Below, in pieces: positions 48,456 through 59,558 of a stretch of DNA of 64,000 nt. Source of the stretch: Rattus norvegicus. Lineage: Eukaryota > Chordata > Mammalia > Rodentia > Muridae. The notes beneath the pieces are model-generated. The model made no database searches and was not told where the DNA came from. It worked only from the letters and a program-made list of their open reading frames with translations. The translations under genes and the position numbers were made by a program. How positions within the stretch are numbered: the stretch's first letter is position 1; every line of letters begins with the position of its first letter. The stretch lies in the NCBI RefSeq assembly GCF_036323735.1, contig NC_086031.1, positions 45,094,725-45,158,724 of the forward strand, in the 5' to 3' direction.

Positions 48456-49541
48456 GGCTTTGTGTTTTCCTTCTCGTTATTACCAAGCTAACTATGCCTA
48501 CCAAAACAAAGTGTCTTCACTTGGCTCTTATCGGATCACCCCGTTCCTTGAAGAAGACAGCAGCAGACCGTGTATCTGAAGTGAGGAGAAGCGAGCCCAG
48601 TCCTGGAGGAAGAGGACTGTATACAGTCTGTCCGTGACTGGGACACCCAGGCCACCTCAGGCTGACATGCGTGCTGCAGAGAAATCCTGACAGCGTATCA
48701 GAGAGTGCAGTCAAAACAGATCATCAAGCACTGGGTGAATCAGCTAATTCTCCACGTGGAAAGAAAAAAAAAAGTATGTCAGAAACAATGAAACAAAAAT
48801 TCTGACTGAACTCTTTTAGGATGTTGGTAACAATTTGGGGATGGAATTGGTTCTCCTCAGTTTAGAGAGCCCCCAAGGCAGCCAACTTGATGTGTTCCAC
48901 TGAAACGGCTGTGTAACAGAGATTGCCAGAGAGCTATCCAGCGGCAACCTAAGTCCCTCCCTGCTGAGAGGGCAGAGCAAGAGCTTCTAAAAAACACCTG
49001 CAGAGCACCTCAGATTGATTAGTACAGCCAGTTCTATGTTTTTAAGAACAGCCTACTTTCCCCAAACCTGAGTCACTGCAGGAGGTAGGCTGGCCAATGG
49101 GAATGACTGTGCTGTGCGTCATGCTCCGGCTGCCAAGTTTAGACAGAAATTTATCCATTCACCTTTTCTGAGCTTTCTATAGCTTTTGTAAAAGCATGGG
49201 CCGTTTACAACCTTCCACTTAGCCCAGTTTCAATGAGCTCAGGTCCACACTTCGGTCTGTCCAGCAGGAAAAACTTGTGACAGCCTCCACCATGGTTTCC
49301 CTTCTAAAGTTCGGACTCTGTGCTGGCTGGCAAGGATTGCTCATACAAACAAACAACAAAAACGAATATGTCACTTAGTGACCCTTTCAACTGTCTGCTT
49401 GGGAGAGCAGGCCTTCCACACTGATAGGGAAAGGCAAAACCACCTTAACGTGTGCTCTGTGTAGATAACATGGGGGACCGAGTTTCTTCTGTAAGTCAGA
49501 GAATCTAGTAGGAGTTACCAGGAGCTGTGGGATTGTCTTTT

Positions 49542-49595
49542 TTTTTTTTTTTTTTCCGGAGCTGGGGACCGAACCCAGGGCCTTGTGCTACCCGA
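49542..49595 (-). mobile_element. ID element, 5' truncated, 13-bp target-site duplication
   Basis: T-run, then ccggagctggggaccgaacc, cagggccttgtgcta; the 5' third of the element is missing. The duplication GGGATTGTCTTTT is at 49529-49541 and 49596-49608. Confidence 0.9.
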
Positions 49596-49767
49596 GGGAT
49601 TGTCTTTTCTAAGCCAGGATTAAAGTTTGAGTCATCTAACACCCAAAGGACAAAAACTTCAAGTGGCCATAGCGGGTCTGAGCGTTCTGCCTCTGGCCTT
49701 AGTGCTGGGAAGAGGAAAAATTGAACTTTGTCACATGGCAATACAATGATAATTCCATCTGAGACAG

Positions 49768-49946
49768 TGTCTATCAACCTTCCTAAGTGCTGTGACCCTT
49801 AAATACAGTTCCTCATATTGAGGTAATCCCCAACCACAAAATGATGCTATTTCGTAACTGTAATTTTGCTACTGTTATATCTGATATGAGACCCCTGCAA
49901 GAGTCGCTTGAATCACAAAAGGGTTGAGACCCACAGGTTGAGACCA
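49768..49946 (+). mobile_element. URR1-like hAT DNA element
   Basis: cagtgtctatcaaccttcc, then taaatacagttcctcatatt, cgtaactgtaattttgctac and the end cccacaggttgagacc show the near-inverted termini of this family. Confidence 0.75.
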
Positions 49947-50679
49947 ACTTTCACGGTGCCCGCAGCAGTCGGCCACGTCTGTGCCCAAGGGCTATGAACA
50001 AAGGTGAGATGGAAAAACTAAAACAAAAGCAGGTGCTGTGGGTTACTTAGCTCCCGGCGCTCTACACCATTCCACTGAGACCCGCAGTAGCAGCCCCAGG
50101 CACTGCTAGGTTTTGTTGTTTTAACTTTTAGTCCTTATAGAGAAAGGAAGGCCACTGAAGACTAGGGAAAATGTAGGATTGTATTTCTGGACTCTCAGAT
50201 GTTTTTCTTCTTATAATGGGGGTTCACTAGGAGTCCAGGGAAGGGTGGGGTGTTCAGAGTGAAAGTGTGGAACATGGAGGTGCAAGTGGCATTTAATTTG
50301 CTGGGAGGTTACCTTACGGTAATCACTTACATAAAGTCTGGAGTCCGAGACAATGCAGGTAGTGGTCTGGCCACTGATGACTAAGGAAGGGACTGTGCTT
50401 TTCATGCTGAGTCTACCTTTGATGCCCTGGGTCATTTATGACATAAAGTTGGCTTCTTTTGAGTTGGCCCAAGAAAGGAGCATGAGTTGGCTTTAAAATC
50501 AGTATGGGTTAACTCTTTATTTCTGTTAACAAATACCCACGGTAATGAGTTTATATGTGGAAGCTTTATTATGTTCAGAGGGTTCATTCTGTTGGCCTAG
50601 GCCTGTGGTATCACATCACAGTGGAGTGTTTGATGGCGCAAAGCCATTCACATGATGGGCCAGCAGTTAAGAGAATGAG

Positions 50680-50872
50680 GGCTGGAGAGACGGCTCAGCG
50701 GTTAAGAGCACTGACTGCTCTTCCAGAGGTCCTGAGTTCGATTCCCAGCAACCACATGGTGGCTCATAACCACCTGTAATGGGATCTGATGCCCTCTTCT
50801 GGTGTCTGAAGACAGCAACAGTGTACTTATATACATAAATAAATAGATAAATCTTCTTTAAAAAAAAAAAAA
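50680..50872 (+). mobile_element. B2 SINE, young, 12-bp target-site duplication
   Basis: Near-consensus B2 (ggctggagagacggctcagc to gtacttatatacataaat with tail). The duplication TAAGAGAATGAG is at 50668-50679 and 50873-50884. It lies 0.8-1.0 kb past the candidate Dyrk3 poly(A) site. Confidence 0.95.
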
Positions 50873-51392
50873 TAAGAGAATGAGACCAGGGCTCCACCGT
50901 CCTCTTTAAAACACATTCACAATGAACAGCCCAACATCCAACACTGAGGCCCATGACTTAGGAGACCCCAGTATGTCCCCACAGTGCTGGGGAGTGGGCC
51001 TTTAACACGCTGGCCTTTGGGGGGAATTATGAAAGCAGAGAATTAACCACAGTGTTATTTGGTAAAGTCTTAAGATCTGTGAACCACTGAGTACCCAGGC
51101 TATAAATCGGAGGCCAAATAATAAAAAACGAAACCATAAAATATTATGAACTAAACATGGAAACCAGAGAACTAAAAACTGAACCATGGCGACAGCTCCC
51201 CAGGTGACAAACAGCTACCTGTATTCTTCTGCGAGTCTTCCCACCTAGAATGAGCCCCCCAGAACTGTTTGCTGGGGTAAAGACTTCCAGCTCTGCCTTC
51301 CGTCCATGCCTCCCACACCCCAATACCCTCCACAGTAGATGCTAAGGGAGACGAAGAGAGAAACAGCTTATGTTTTTAGAGTATCTACTATC

Positions 51393-51560
51393 TAGCAGCT
51401 AGAGAGATGGCTCAGTGGTTAAGATCTCTGAATGCCCTTCCAGAAGACATAGGTTCAATTCCCAGCACCCACATGGCAGATGACAACTGTCTAACTCCAG
51501 GATCTGACACCCTAAACACAGGCATTCATGCGAACCACCAATGTACATAAAATAAAAAAA
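51393..51560 (+). mobile_element. B3 SINE
   Basis: agctagagagatggctcagt, cagaagacataggttcaatt and actccaggatctgacacc, just beyond the 3' end of Dyrk3. Confidence 0.75.
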
Positions 51561-51676
51561 GCTAGAAACATAAAAGTATCTTCTATCTTGAGAGAGATTT
51601 AAACCAAGAGGGTAATACGTGGGTTGAAGAACCTCCAAAGGGAATGAGGACGATGCACTGACCTATTAAAAAGTCA

Positions 51677-51682
51677 TTTAAT
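51677..51682 (-). terminator. Dyrk3: Candidate Dyrk3 poly(A) signal ATTAAA
   Basis: The minus strand reads ATTAAA about 205 nt past the stop codon. It is the first accepted hexamer variant after the stop; no AATAAA lies between stop and this point. A longer 3' UTR using the AATAAA on the minus strand near 50513-50518 is possible. Confidence 0.4.
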
Positions 51683-51887
51683 GTATACTCCAGATGGCCA
51701 ATACAAGCTGGTTAGACATTAGCCCTTGAAGCGTTTGTTTATAGTCATATAAAAATGTTCTGCCTTGTTAAAAAAAAAAAGTCTAACAAAAACATATCCA
51801 TCGGTGAATGGGCTTCAATTATTTTTTTTTCCATTTGCATGTCTGTAAGGTAATTAAAAATACGTATGTATGAGTCTGAGTGGTCCA

Positions 51888-53459
51888 TTAGCTGATCAGC
51901 TTTGGCAATACACTGCACAGAGGTATACTACCACTGGTTTCCGACATTAGGTTAGCTTTAAGCTTACTGGCGATTCCAACGACTGGAGGCAGCTTGGAGC
52001 CCAGTCCCTGGAAAGCATTTGTAGGATTAACTACCCGTTTCCCTGACACCTTGTCCGTGGTGAGGGGCCTGGGTGCAGACTTGCTAATCCAAGGATGTCT
52101 TAATGCTTGAGCTGGGGTGAGGCGGGCAGAGGGGTCCCACTGAAGGCACCTTTTCAGAAACTCTATGAACAAGTAGTCATCGCACCCCTTCAGCGCGGCT
52201 GCCCAGTCTTTGCTGCCTGGTGGGCCTCGCTTTTTACCCCTGCGTGAGCGGCCCCCGAGAAGCACAACCCTCCCGTCCGTCTGGGTAGTTACGGAGCAGT
52301 ATCGAGGCAAGCCTTTGGAGTTAATAAAGTACTTGGCACGTTTGGATTGCTCCAGAAGTTTCTGTGGTGGCATTCCTAGCAACTCCATCATGCAGGCCAA
52401 CTGGTCTCCTTCATCCTCTCCTGGGAACAGGGGCTGTCCTGTCAAAAGTTCTGCGAGGATGCAACCAAAACTCCATATGTCAATTGGCGTGCTGTAGCGG
52501 CACCCCAAGATGATTTCCGGGGCTCTGTAGAAACGGGACTGGATGTACGTGTAAAGTTTCTGATACTCAAAACAGCTGGACCCGAAGTCAATGACCTTGG
52601 TCGCGCTCCGTCCGTGATGCTTCAGGAGAATGTTCTCAGGCTTCAGATCACAGTGAATGATCTTATTTTTGTGAAGGGCGTCCAAGGACTGCAGGATGGA
52701 CTGGGCGAACTTCCGGACCAACTGGACGCTGAAGCCCTGAAACTTGTTTTTTTTAATGAGCTCGTACAGGTCTATGCTTAGCAACTCAAAGGCCATGCAC
52801 ACGTGGTTCCGGAAGGTGAAGCTTTCTAACATGTGGATGACATTCATGCTCCCAGTTTTGTCTTGCTTTTTAAGATGCTCCAGAATCCGGATCTCCTCGG
52901 CTGCCTGGCGGTGAAAGCGCTTCTCGTTGCGCACCATTTTCAGGGCCACGTACTGTCGGAGTTTGTGATCGTAGACCCGGGCTACCTGTCCAAAACTCCC
53001 CTTGCCAATAATTTTCAGCACCTCATAGCGGTAAGCCAGATGGTCTCGAGGCACGTGGATATAGGCCCCGTCCGCATCGTCGTACCCCCCGTTATTGGGA
53101 CCACCAATAACTCCTTGCCGCTTCTTGGCATTCGGGCCCACGAAGTAGATTTCTGGGTAGCTGATGATCTCCAGCTTCTCGTAGGCGGTGAGGTGGTGCT
53201 TGTACTGCTTCAGAGCTTGCTCAGGAGTCAGCGGGAGCACCTTAGATGGTCTGGATGAGAGGCTGCACTTCACTGTACCCAGGCTGTCTGAACTCTTCCC
53301 CTGAGAAGCAGGAGAGGACTTTTCGGAGTTGCTGACGCCATCGGACTGGAGAGTACTGGTTCTTCTGCTGCCAAATTCTTGAAACAGTTGCTCCACCTTC
53401 ATCACACCCCCACTCACGAAGTGCTGAGTGTGGCCTCTCGTGAATGGCTCAGTGGTAAT
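51888..53459 (-). CDS. Dyrk3: Dyrk3 last coding exon (exon 3), DYRK3 residues 64-586
   Basis: This exon carries the whole catalytic domain of DYRK3, a dual-specificity Tyr-regulated Ser/Thr kinase that dissolves stress granules and other condensates. The splice acceptor reads cgcacag|ATTACC and its AG is at 53460-53461. The stop TAA is at 51888-51890. Numbered in the 586-residue spliced protein, the visible parts are: a low-complexity N-terminal region to about 135; the DYRK-homology box (NNGGYDDADGAYIHVPRD) at about 185-202; a glycine loop GKGSFGQV at about 215-222; the ATP lysine of VALK at 237; HCDLKPEN with catalytic Asp 334 (HCD instead of HRD, normal for DYRKs); DFG at 354-356; the autophosphorylated activation-loop YTY at 366-368; a basic stretch SRRGKKR near 468-474 matching the known nuclear signal; and the C-terminal PLCSVLPKLIS. 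The open frame continues 30 codons upstream from a GTG, but that part is intron. Identity is certain; only DYRK2/DYRK4 are close, and the termini match DYRK3. Confidence 0.97.
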   Translation of the reverse strand: MTTEPFTRGHTQHFVSGGVMKVEQLFQEFGSRRTSTLQSDGVSNSEKSSPASQGKSSDSLGTVKCSLSSRPSKVLPLTPEQALKQYKHHLTAYEKLEIISYPEIYFVGPNAKKRQGVIGGPNNGGYDDADGAYIHVPRDHLAYRYEVLKIIGKGSFGQVARVYDHKLRQYVALKMVRNEKRFHRQAAEEIRILEHLKKQDKTGSMNVIHMLESFTFRNHVCMAFELLSIDLYELIKKNKFQGFSVQLVRKFAQSILQSLDALHKNKIIHCDLKPENILLKHHGRSATKVIDFGSSCFEYQKLYTYIQSRFYRAPEIILGCRYSTPIDIWSFGCILAELLTGQPLFPGEDEGDQLACMMELLGMPPQKLLEQSKRAKYFINSKGLPRYCSVTTQTDGRVVLLGGRSRRGKKRGPPGSKDWAAALKGCDDYLFIEFLKRCLQWDPSARLTPAQALRHPWISKSAPRPLTTDKVSGKRVVNPTNAFQGLGSKLPPVVGIASKLKANLMSETSGSIPLCSVLPKLIS

Positions 53460-53589
53460 CTGTGCGAGAAGAGAGTGAACACGGTTAATGGACGAGAGAC
53501 AGGAGGACGGGGAAGGGGCCTTCTCCCTGAACAAGCGACAACCACACACATTGGTATGCTTATTTTAAAGTTAAAAAACCCAAGCAAGG

Positions 53590-53755
53590 GACTGGAGAGA
53601 TGGCTCAGTGGTAAGAATGAGAACACAGTAAGTTTAGGTCCTAGTACCTATGTGAAAAGCTACCCATGTGCCTGGAGGCCCAGGGCTATGGGGTACAGAG
53701 ACAGACAGTCAGACTAGCGCCAGATTTACTGACAGACTCTGTCTCAAAGGAATAT
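53590..53755 (+). mobile_element. B4-like SINE
   Basis: gggactggagagatggctca, gtttaggtcctagtaccta and gacagactctgtctcaaagg. It lies 130 bases upstream of the exon 3 acceptor. Confidence 0.6.
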
Positions 53756-53838
53756 GGAGGAGAACATTAGAGCAGGACAGGTGATGGTCTCCTCTGGCTT
53801 CGGAAATGCACACAGCCATATGGGGTTCAAGAGGAACA

Positions 53839-54170
53839 TACCCTACAGTCTCATGGGTTTGAATGCTTGGCCCATAGGGAGGGGCACTATTAGGAGGTGT
53901 GGCCTTGCTGAAGGAAGTGTGTCACAGTGGGGGGGCAGGCTTTGAGGCCTCCTATGCTCAAGTTATATCAGTGTGGTACCCTGTCCCCTTCTGCTCCCCT
54001 TGGATCAAGATGAAGAAACTCTCGGCTCCTTCTCTAGCATCACGTCTGCCGGTTTCCCGTAATGGACTGAACCTCTGAACCTGTAAACCAGCCCTACCTA
54101 AATGTTTTTCTTTGTAAGAGTTGCCTTGGTCACAGTGTCTTTTCACAGTAATAAAACCTTAGCTAAGATA
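53839..54170 (+). mobile_element. Rodent DNA element in Dyrk3 intron 2, copy 1
   Basis: gaatgcttggcccataggg, actattaggaggtgtggcct, gtaatggactgaacctctga and gagttgccttggtcacagtg. The same family recurs at 54555 and 56838. Confidence 0.65.
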
Positions 54171-54289
54171 CTCATGAATTCATAGGCGTGCACATATACA
54201 TATGCACATATGCTTACACCACACAGTATACCACAGTCACATACATGCATGCATACATACATACATACATACATTCACAGAAGAGATAA

Positions 54290-54372
54290 ACAGAAAGAGA
54301 AAAAGAAGAGGAAGGGGGAAAAGGGGAGAGAGAGGGAGGGAGGGAGGGAGGGGGAGAGAGAGGAAAAAGCAA
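54290..54372. repeat. GA-rich low-complexity tract
   Basis: aagaggaagggggaaaagg, then repeated gagggaggg, flanked on the left by a (CATA)n run at 54243-54273. Confidence 0.85.
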
Positions 54373-54554
54373 AGTCCCAAATAGGAAAAAAAAAAAGAAG
54401 CAACAGTCTCTGGAGATGCCTTTCATCAATCCTTCGATCCCTTGAACACATCCACCACAGCTCCTACATGTGGCCAGCTTTGTTCTAGCCAGGGTCACTC
54501 TTTACTGCCCTTCAGTAAGCTACATTCCTTCTCTTAATTCTTTGAACTGAGAGC

Positions 54555-54895
54555 CTGTGATGGTTTTTTGAATATGCTTGGCTTGTCTCCCCCATCCCCA
54601 CCCCCACTATTAGGAGGTGTGGCCTTGTTAGAGTAGGTGTGGCCTTGTTAGGGAAACTGTTGGGGTGGGCTTTGAGAGTCTCCTCCTAGCTGCCTGGAGA
54701 CAGTCTTCTCCTGGCTTCCTTTGAAAGTAGAACTCTCAACTCTTCTAGCACCATGCCCGCCTGGACACTGCCATGCTTCCTGCCCTGATGATAATGGACT
54801 GAACCTCTGAAACTGTAAGTCAGCCCCACTGAATGTCCTTTTCGAGAGTTGCCTTGGTCATGGTCTCTTCACAGTGATGGAAACCCTGACTAAGA
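54555..54895 (+). mobile_element. Rodent DNA element in Dyrk3 intron 2, copy 2
   Basis: gaatatgcttggcttgtc, aggtgtggccttgttag (twice), gataatggactgaacctctg and gagttgccttggtcatgg, ending ccctgactaagaca. Confidence 0.65.
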
Positions 54896-55189
54896 CAGAA
54901 GACCTCTTTAGTCCCCTCCCCGCCCCATCCACCATCCACTCATCCAATATGCCTTCAAGACCCAATTTCAGTCTTCTCTCTGTAGCATCATACTAGTCTC
55001 ATACTGTTATGATTCTTATTATTTCTTGAAGGGCGGAGGGCAAGTGCCCTGACGCACATGTGGAGGCCAGAGAACAGCTTTCCAGTTCTCTCCCTCGACC
55101 GTACATTTCCCAGGGGCTGGACTCAGGCGTGCTGGGAAGAGCGTTTACCCACAGAGCCAGCTCATCTTTAGAAATGGAAAGTAGGAATG

Positions 55190-55328
55190 TAGCGGGGCAT
55201 TGGTGGTGCACACCTTTAACCCCAGCACTCAGGAGGCAGAGGCAGGCAGACGAGCAGATCTCTTAAAGTTTAAGGCCAGCCTGGTCTACAGAGTGAGTTC
55301 CAGGACAGCCAGGGCCACACAAAGGAAA
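55190..55328 (+). mobile_element. B1 SINE
   Basis: gcggggcattggtggtgcac, cagcactcaggaggcagagg and gagttccaggacagccaggg. Confidence 0.95.
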
Positions 55329-56320
55329 GACAGTCAGACAGATCAGAGATGAGTTCCCTCCTTCCTTCCATCTGTCTATCCAGTACGACAGAATACCTAC
55401 TGTTCACTATGTGGCTCGGTACTAAAAACCAGGTACTCTTAAGAACTTTAACCTACCTATAAGGCTGAGCTGGGCAAAGAACAATGGCTTGGTTTTAGTT
55501 AGATTTATGTACCAAAAAAGAGTATCTGTATGCAACTTGGTCATTTCTCCTTAAATCACTATCTAATTTTAATATAACTAAACATTTACTGCTAAACTCT
55601 TTGGAATGCACTGTTCAGATATACCAAGTCAGAAGGGCAGTACTACTCAAAGCTCTATGACCTGGAACTTTGCATAACTTTTGTTTCTTCCTGTGTAAAA
55701 TGTGGACAACACTTACTTGCAGCAGTCGTGGGAGTCCATATTCAAAACAGGCTATCACAAACTATAAAACTTATGCAAAAACGCTGGCTACCGCTATGTG
55801 AAGTTCTCAAAATGTGGCCCACTCATGCTCCTGTATTCTCTCTCCCTTTTCCTCCCCCCCCAACCCCCATGGATTTTCTCTTCCTGTTGTGGTGACTCCA
55901 TCCATATTAAAGCTCTTTCTACTAAATATCAGCCAAGTATCTGGCCAAAGAAGGGCCCAGCAGTAAGTTTTTGCATGGAAAACACCTAACCCCATTCCTC
56001 CCTTTACATAAAGGCTGCCTTCTGCTTGCTGTTCAGTTTAATGTTACCTTTCTAGAGATATTCAAGCTTAATCATAAAACCACTGCTTTAATGCAAAGGA
56101 ACGCCTCTCAAGGGTTATCATCGGGCTGGTGGGACGTTATCTGTGCTCCTGTGCCTGCCCCTGGAAACTTCTCTGCCTGGTAAAGGCTGCATTGACTCTG
56201 AAGGCCTTCACTTCCCGTGTGTGATAAAGAGAGGGTCTCAGGCACAGTACATCACGAAGAACAAGTATTTAACAGAGGTCTAATTTCCATAGAATCACTC
56301 TAACAGAACTAAGAATGACG

Positions 56321-56441
56321 CCTGGCTTTTCTTTCCGTCAAGACCTTATCTGCACTCTCTGCAAATTAAGTCCTAACTCTCCTGACTCCTGGCTTTTCTT
56401 TCCGTCAAGACCTTATCTGCACTCTCTGCAAATTAAGTCCT
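56321..56441. repeat. Perfect 54-bp direct duplication
   Basis: The 54 bases starting CCTGGCTTTTCTTTCC and ending AATTAAGTCCT occur identically at 56321-56374 and 56388-56441, 13 bases apart. Confidence 0.97.
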
Positions 56442-56837
56442 TGGCACTTCCCAGAATTTCACAGGGCATGTCCAGGTTTCATAAAGTCCCTAGAAACGTA
56501 ACCAGGGCTGTCCTGTCTCTGCCCCCCAGTTCTTCTGTAGATGCCAACCTCATTTCGTCCTCTCCCTCACCTGTGCCTGCTGGCCTTCCCTCACCCTGCC
56601 CCTTCCTGAAGTGTGGCTTACAGGGCAGTGGATGGCGCAGACGTGTTCCACTGTAGATTATCACAGCTCAGATTTCCAGCAAACTGGGGAAATCCCAATA
56701 AGGGTTTTTGCCACACAAAAGAATCTTTCCTTGCCATGTTTCCCTTTCTTATAAATCTCAAATCCTTATAAGAATCGACTATATACCAAGTCTTCTGTGC
56801 CAATAATAAAACACTCTTTCCCTTTTCCCTCAATCTA

Positions 56838-57165
56838 CAGCTGTGGTGGTTTGAATGAAAATGGCCCCCATAGGCCCAAAGGGAGTGGCGCTGTTAGGTG
56901 TGGCCTTGTTGGAGGAAGTGTGTCACTGGGGGCGGGCCCTCAAGCCAGGTCCAGTGTCACTCTTCCTGCTGCCTGTCAATCCAGATGCAGAACTCTCAGC
57001 TACATAGCAGTGACTGTCTACATGCTGCAGTGTGTGCTGCCTCGATGATGATGGACTGGACCTCTGAACCTGTAAGCCAGCCCCAATGAAATGCTGTCCT
57101 TCACAACGCTTGCCTTGGTCACGGTGTCTGTTCACAGACACAGAAACCCTTAGATTAGACACCAG
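56838..57165 (+). mobile_element. Rodent DNA element in Dyrk3 intron 2, copy 3
   Basis: ctgtggtggtttgaatga, ggtgtggccttgttggagg, gatgatggactggacctctg and cttgccttggtcacggtg. Confidence 0.65.
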
Positions 57166-57256
57166 TATTCATATATAAAATGTTAGTAGTTATAAAATGC
57201 TATATATATTTCTAGCCTATGACTATAATCGTGATAATTAGAAAGGTATATAAACC

Positions 57257-57410
57257 AGGCGCCGGTGATGCACACCTTTAATCCTAGCATCTGGAAGCAG
57301 AGGCAGGCAGATCTCTGAGTCAGAGGCCAGCCTGGTCTATAGAGCGAGTTCCAGGAGAGCCAGGGCTACACATCAAAACCCTGTCTCAAACAACAACAAA
57401 ACAAACAGAA
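57257..57410 (+). mobile_element. B1 SINE
   Basis: gcaccggtgatgcacacc-type head, ggcaggcagatctctgagtc and gagttccaggagagccaggg, with a (CAA)n tail. Confidence 0.92.
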
Positions 57411-57644
57411 ACCAACAAGAGTCATGTATACAGTATCAAGTTAACCACGTAATTATGTACAAGAGACAGATCACGCAAGAGTTATGTTTTATTTCTTAAG
57501 AATGCTTCATGTGTACCATTAATGTGGAAAGCATATTGGGTTTTAAATAAAATGTGCTATATTAGTTGAGCCCTAAAAAAAAAAAAAAATCCTGCTGGAA
57601 AATTCAGAATGAGTAATTTCCTAATCCAGATATAAAAACCTACC

Positions 57645-57730
57645 CTTGGGAGGAGAGGATGTGCCTCAGTCTGTCTACCGTGCATGAGGTCCTGGGTTCA
57701 ATCCCCACCTAAGACCACCCAAACAAAAAC
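57645..57730 (+). mobile_element. ID/B4-type tRNA-derived relic
   Basis: gaggatgtgcctcagtctg and gaggtcctgggttcaatccc retain A-box-like and B-box-like segments. Confidence 0.5.
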
Positions 57731-58715
57731 TCCTACCTCCTACCAGCCTCTGACCTCAAATCTCTGGGACAAAGAATTTAGTCCAGTGAAAGCCTTTAGA
57801 GTGATGACTGACAGCTTAGCTCAGCGTGCGAAAGGACCCTGTGAAGTGCTGAGGTGATGAGGCCGACTGTGCCAAGACTGATGGGTACTCCGAACGGAGC
57901 CATAGCATTAGAGATTGTAAGTGCCCCCACAGGGTCAAAGAGTACCATTGCAGTCGAGTTTGCGAATAACAGAGGCTGAGGAGAGAGGGCAGAGGCTAGC
58001 GCGTTTGCACTGGGTGGGGAGACAGCCTGACCCTCATTCCAGTTTCAGAAGGCAAAACCAGAGCAAGCAGCTGTGCAAACTGTGTAGCAAGGCTGGTCAT
58101 GTGTGAGAGCTCTTGACGGAGAGACCCCACCCCCAAAGAGTAAGACAAAAGAGCATACATCTACATCATACACACAGTAAGAGTGGATAAAGGGGTTTAA
58201 AAAAAAAAAAAAAAAGACCTTGCAATGACATGTTGGATTAGAATCTAAAACCTTAGGGCTTCCCTGTAACGGTCACTCTAAACAACATGCAGTGAGAAAT
58301 TCACTTGATCCTGAAGTACAATTTGAGAGACCTATAGGATAGAGATCAACATGGATCGACTCTGACCTAACGTTAAATGAGGTTTGTGCCCGATGCCCAA
58401 ATGCAGGAGGTTTTCAATGCAGTGTTTCGATGACTGACAGCAGGGAGCCAGGGAATAGGATGGTCCCCACAGGGATGGCTCTGGATTTTTCTGAGGTGTT
58501 TAGAGACCACAGAAATAAACTCGAAGGGATGGAAAGAACCCCCACTGGACGCCAAAAGAGATTAAAAATAGGGTGACCACACTTCCAAACATATTTAGAC
58601 CAAGCATGTCGTATTATTAGCCTCCCTGTGAGTGGTAAAACCTAGGGGAGAGCTAGAAACAATTACAAGCTAACAAGAGGGCTCCTCAGATACAGATGCT
58701 TGCCGCTAAGTCTGG

Positions 58716-58718
<3 letters not shown>

Positions 58719-58763
<45 letters not shown>
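58719..58763. repeat. (CA)n microsatellite
   Basis: About 22 CA units. Confidence 0.95.
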
Positions 58764-58765
<2 letters not shown>

Positions 58766-59109
58766 GCACAAAACATGCACAAATAAAATGTACTACTTTT
58801 AAAGTAAAATTCCAGAGTAAACGAAGAAAGGAACAAAGCAACAAATGTAGATTGTAAGAGGAACCACAGGAAAAGTACAAGGCAGTTGGCTCAGGAAGTC
58901 AGATGCTTCATCAGATGACACATTGTAGCATATTTTCAAGTCACAGACCCAGGCTCCTTGCCTTGGAATGTATCCAAACCCTGCTCCACTACTCTGCATA
59001 TGCCTGTGGACTGTGAATTCATTTCATTATTACCTTAAACAAAACAGTGTGGAAAGCTAAGGGTCTGGAGTTCATAAAGGATCTGAATGAGTCAAAACCC
59101 AAGCTGGAC

Positions 59110-59200
59110 AAAAGGTGGTGGTGCAGCCTTTGACCCCAGCACTCTGAGTGAGTTCCAGGACACCCAGGGCTACACAGAGAAACCCTGTCTGGGGAGGTAG
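59110..59200 (+). mobile_element. B1 SINE with internal deletion
   Basis: gtggtggtgcagcctttgac joins gagtgagttccaggacacc directly; the middle of B1 is missing. Confidence 0.8.
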
Positions 59201-59269
59201 GGGGGTGTGAACCCAGGCTTATTGTTTAAACAATTTAAGAGGGTTTTTTTTTTAAAAGATTTATTTATT

Positions 59270-59381
59270 CTTTTTTTTTTTTTTTTTTTTTTTTGGTTCT
59301 TTTTTTCGGAGCTGGGGATCGAACCCAGGGCCTTGCGCTTCCTAGGTAAGCGCTCTACCACTGAGCTAAATCCCCAGCCCC
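59270..59381 (-). mobile_element. ID element nested in the tail of a B2, 17-bp target-site duplication
   Basis: Long T-run, then cggagctggggatcgaaccc to gctaaatccccagcccc (complete body). The duplication TAAAAGATTTATTTATT is at 59253-59269 and 59382-59398. Confidence 0.95.
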
Positions 59382-59556
59382 TAAAAGATTTATTTATTAC
59401 ATATTATAAGTACACTGTAGCTGTTCAGACACACCAGATGAGGGCATCAGATCCCATTACAGATGGTTGTGAGCCACCATGTGGTTGCTGGGATTTGAAC
59501 TCAGGACCTCTGGAAGAGTAGTCAGTGCTCTTAGCCACTGAGCCATCTCTCCAGTC

Positions 59557-59558
<2 letters not shown>
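59382..59558 (-). mobile_element. B2 SINE hosting the ID
   Basis: Reverse B2 from taaaagatttatttatta to gagccatctctccagtcc. A run of about 28 T lies directly beyond its 5' end (59558-59585). Confidence 0.93.

Larger units (their letters stand above)
17713..51660. other. Intergenic region between Dyrk3 3' end and Mapkapk2 promoter
   Basis: There are 34 kb with no recognisable exon on either strand. It holds SINEs, fragments of L1, LTR and DNA elements, microsatellites and GA/CT-rich tracts, listed separately. Apparently unique stretches include 18340-19270, 21240-21740, 22280-22970, 25100-25380, 28995-30080, 31260-33230, 33860-34740, 35480-36220, 38290-40500, 42610-43170, 45130-46160, 46430-47300 and 50000-50660. 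Regulatory elements may lie there but none can be named from sequence alone. Confidence 0.7.

Noticed and set aside
51833..51840. Octamer ATGCAAAT on the minus strand in the Dyrk3 3' UTR
   Set aside because: Single 8-base match in transcribed 3' UTR; expected by chance in 64 kb and not near a promoter.
52210..53258. + strand frames of 95 and 141 residues opposite Dyrk3 exon 3
   Set aside because: Antisense shadows of the conserved kinase coding sequence.
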